Source: CATOSD01 sp965203135 (GTDB lineage: Bacteria > Chloroflexota > Dehalococcoidia > Lucifugimonadales > CATOSD01). From it: a stretch of DNA of 64,000 nt. This document shows positions 62,344 to 64,000 of this stretch, in pieces. The stretch covers positions 434,001 to 498,000 of the forward strand of contig CBDBBO010000002.1 in the NCBI GenBank assembly GCA_965203135.1, given 5' to 3'. The notes under the pieces are model-generated. The model saw only the letters and a list, made by a program, of their open reading frames with translations. It was not told the origin of the DNA and did not search any database. Position numbers and translations under genes: made by a program. Numbering within the stretch: position 1 is the stretch's first letter; each line of letters starts with the position of its first letter.

Positions 62344-63303
62344 CTAGCCATAGCGTACCCTGGGGTCCAGCCATCCATACGACAGGTCAACTATCAGATT
62401 CAGCACCAGGAAGACGAACGCGTAAGCCAGGACCGTCGCCTGCAGCGCGTAGTAGTCGTTCTCGGTCACCGCGCGAAGGATGAGGTTTCCCATCCCGGGG
62501 ATCGAGAAAATCCTCTCGAGGACCACTGTGCCCGAGATTATTGCCGCCAGTTGCAGTCCCATCAGAGTGATGACGGGGAGCATGGAGTTCTTGAACGCAT
62601 GGCGCAGCACCACCACCCTCTCCACCAGCCCCTTGGAGCGGGCCGTCCGAATGTAGTCCTCGCGGAGCACCTCCAGCATCGTGGAGCGCACCATGCGGCT
62701 GAGCACAGCCACGGCAAAGTAACCCAGGGCGACAGCCGGCCATATCATGGTCTGTAAGTTGTTCCATGGATCGTCCTGAAAGCTCCGGAAAGGCACTGGC
62801 GGAAACCAGTCGAAGAACACCACCAGGGCGAACAGGATGAGGATTCCCGTCCAGAACAGGGGCATGGAAACCCCCACGATAGAGAAGACGCGAAGAATGT
62901 AGTCGATCCAGGTGTCCTGTTTCAGCGCCGATAAGATGCCCACCGGAATGGCGACGGTCCAGGTGAACGCCAGCGCCAGGACGGTCAACTCCAGTGTAAC
63001 GGGAAAGCGCCGCCTGAGTATGTCGGAGACGGGAATGCGGTAGATGCTCGATTCGCCGAGGTCGCCCCTGATGATCGACCCGAACCACTTGGCGTACTGC
63101 ACCGGCATCGGTTCGTCCAAGCCCATGAACTTCCGCAGCTTTTCATAGTCCTTTTGCGAGAAGGGGTTTTGGCCCAGGCTCCCCTGCAGGATCGCCAGAG
63201 CGGGGTCGCCGGGGGCCACTCGGACCAGAAAGAAGACAACCAGCGAGGCCCCGATTATTGTGGGGACGAAGAGCACCAGACGCCGAAGCAGGTAGTCCCG
63301 CAC
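62344..63303 (-). CDS. Peptide/nickel ABC importer permease, DppB/OppB type
   Basis: A 319-residue permease: MRDYLLRRLVLFVPTIIGASLVVFFL N terminus, then VAPGDPA, FGSIIRGDLGES, and EAA loop RTARSKGLVERVVVLRHAFKNS. C terminus DLSYGWLDPRVRYG. GTG start. It follows the substrate-binding gene by 142 bases. Confidence 0.94.
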   Translation of the reverse strand: MRDYLLRRLVLFVPTIIGASLVVFFLVRVAPGDPALAILQGSLGQNPFSQKDYEKLRKFMGLDEPMPVQYAKWFGSIIRGDLGESSIYRIPVSDILRRRFPVTLELTVLALAFTWTVAIPVGILSALKQDTWIDYILRVFSIVGVSMPLFWTGILILFALVVFFDWFPPVPFRSFQDDPWNNLQTMIWPAVALGYFAVAVLSRMVRSTMLEVLREDYIRTARSKGLVERVVVLRHAFKNSMLPVITLMGLQLAAIISGTVVLERIFSIPGMGNLILRAVTENDYYALQATVLAYAFVFLVLNLIVDLSYGWLDPRVRYG

Positions 63304-63445
63304 GTGATGACTCCATCGACATTAAGGTTGTACGACAACTGCGGAGGAAGCCCTTGACCCGAATCTCGACTTCGCTGTCGGGCCTGAGCCGTGCGACCTC
63401 CCCACGCCGAACGTTTCCGGCGTACGGCGCGGAGCGGCGGGTCGC

Positions 63446-64000
63446 CTACCTGCTCAACCACACCTCTTCAAGCTTGGTGTTGTTGTAGAAGGGCACGGGG
63501 ACCCAGTGGTAGTTGTTCACCTCATTGGACCACATAGTCCAGGTCATGTGCTGCGCGCCCGGAAGCAGCGGCAGCTCATCGAACAGAATCTCGTGCATCT
63601 TCACCAGCAGCTCGCCCCGCTTCCCTGTATCCAGGGTAGCGCGCTCTTCGAGGTACAGGTCGAGAAACTCTTGGGTAGGCATCCAAGGACCCCAGTTACG
63701 ACCGCCCTTCTCCAGATACAGGAGGCTGATGAAGCTGTCGGTGTCGAGATAGAGGGCGCCTGTGGCCTGACAGGTGAAGTCGAACTCACCGGCGATGCGC
63801 CGAGGGCCGAGCTCGCCCCAGGCAATCGACTCGATCTGAGGGTCTAGACCAATCGCGGCGAGATCGTCGGCGAGAAGCGTGCATTGCTTGGTGTACAACT
63901 GACCAGCGGGCGGCGTCAGCACGTTGACCTGGTGGCCCTCAGGGACACCGGCCTCTTGCAGCAATCGCCTGGCCTCGGCGATGTCATCGTCCTTGGGTTG
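63446..64000 (-). CDS. ABC importer substrate-binding protein, C-terminal part
   Basis: The C-terminal 184 residues of a family 5 (DppA/OppA) extracellular solute-binding protein; the reading frame continues past the right edge (starts here ...QPKDDDIAEARRLLQEAG). LLADDLAAIGLDPQIESIAW and a closing region with a Trp-rich WTMWSNEVNNYHWVP are family-like. Belongs with the permeases downstream. The ligand cannot be inferred from this end. Confidence 0.9.
   Translation of the reverse strand, partial: QPKDDDIAEARRLLQEAGVPEGHQVNVLTPPAGQLYTKQCTLLADDLAAIGLDPQIESIAWGELGPRRIAGEFDFTCQATGALYLDTDSFISLLYLEKGGRNWGPWMPTQEFLDLYLEERATLDTGKRGELLVKMHEILFDELPLLPGAQHMTWTMWSNEVNNYHWVPVPFYNNTKLEEVWLSR

Overview
The window looks like a GC-rich bacterial chromosome fragment. 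About 50 protein genes are densely packed on both strands. GTG and TTG starts are common, many genes overlap by a few bases, and extended -10 promoter motifs (TGnTATAmT) recur. The gene set (PyrR-attenuated pyr operon, PdxST, an R3H AAA ATPase, a lone PrkA kinase, HtpX-PspAB, lipoproteins with Thr/Pro linkers, giant FtsX permeases) suggests a Chloroflexota bacterium, possibly Dehalococcoidia/SAR202-like. That placement is inference only. No rRNA, tRNA or CRISPR array was seen.

Layout. 1-3830: right edge of a defence-type locus, with an N6-adenine DNA methyltransferase running off the left edge and a HEPN-motif protein. 4092-13729: a lipoprotein Cu/Zn superoxide dismutase, then a four-gene ABC operon (two ~1220-residue FtsX permeases and two ATPases, one with an AbrB-like tail). 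13790-16199 (minus): thymidylate kinase and an R3H-domain AAA ATPase. 16378-23085: a two-gene Druantia-like defence unit, DruE-type helicase then DruA-type DUF4338 protein, visibly more A+T-rich than its neighbours. 23106-25561 (minus): GNAT-like protein and pdxST. 25814-34657: TPR protein, kelch lipoprotein, MBL hydrolase, CPBP protease, trpA, aroH, ribF, a class V aminotransferase and a coiled-coil protein. 35030-45278: membrane protein, prkA, rimI-like, pspAB and htpX (minus), a third giant FtsX permease, holB and a RicT-like stub. 45323-54986: the pyrimidine operon pyrR-pyrB-pyrC-carA-carB with a readable PyrR attenuator. Between its core genes sit a DUF433 gene plus a NucS-like nuclease (pyrC/carA) and a VapBC pair (carA/carB). 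55189-57328: a type II restriction-modification pair, followed by an insertion sequence with two-tier ends (57593-58895) and a two-gene HTH unit. 59896-64000: glpK and, on the minus strand, a peptide/nickel-type ABC importer that leaves the right edge.

How it fits together. Housekeeping biosynthesis (UMP, PLP, flavin, aromatic and Trp steps) alternates with accessory modules of the defence/toxin type. The strongest novelty candidate is the minimal DruE-DruA pair lacking the other known Druantia genes. Next come the nuclease and toxin-antitoxin genes embedded in the pyr operon, and the MTase-HEPN pair at the left edge. Short palindromic repeats of one family (CCTTCCCC...GGGGAAGG...GGATGGGGGTG) recur in intergenic positions, and one copy seems to provide the ribosome-binding region of an ABC ATPase gene.
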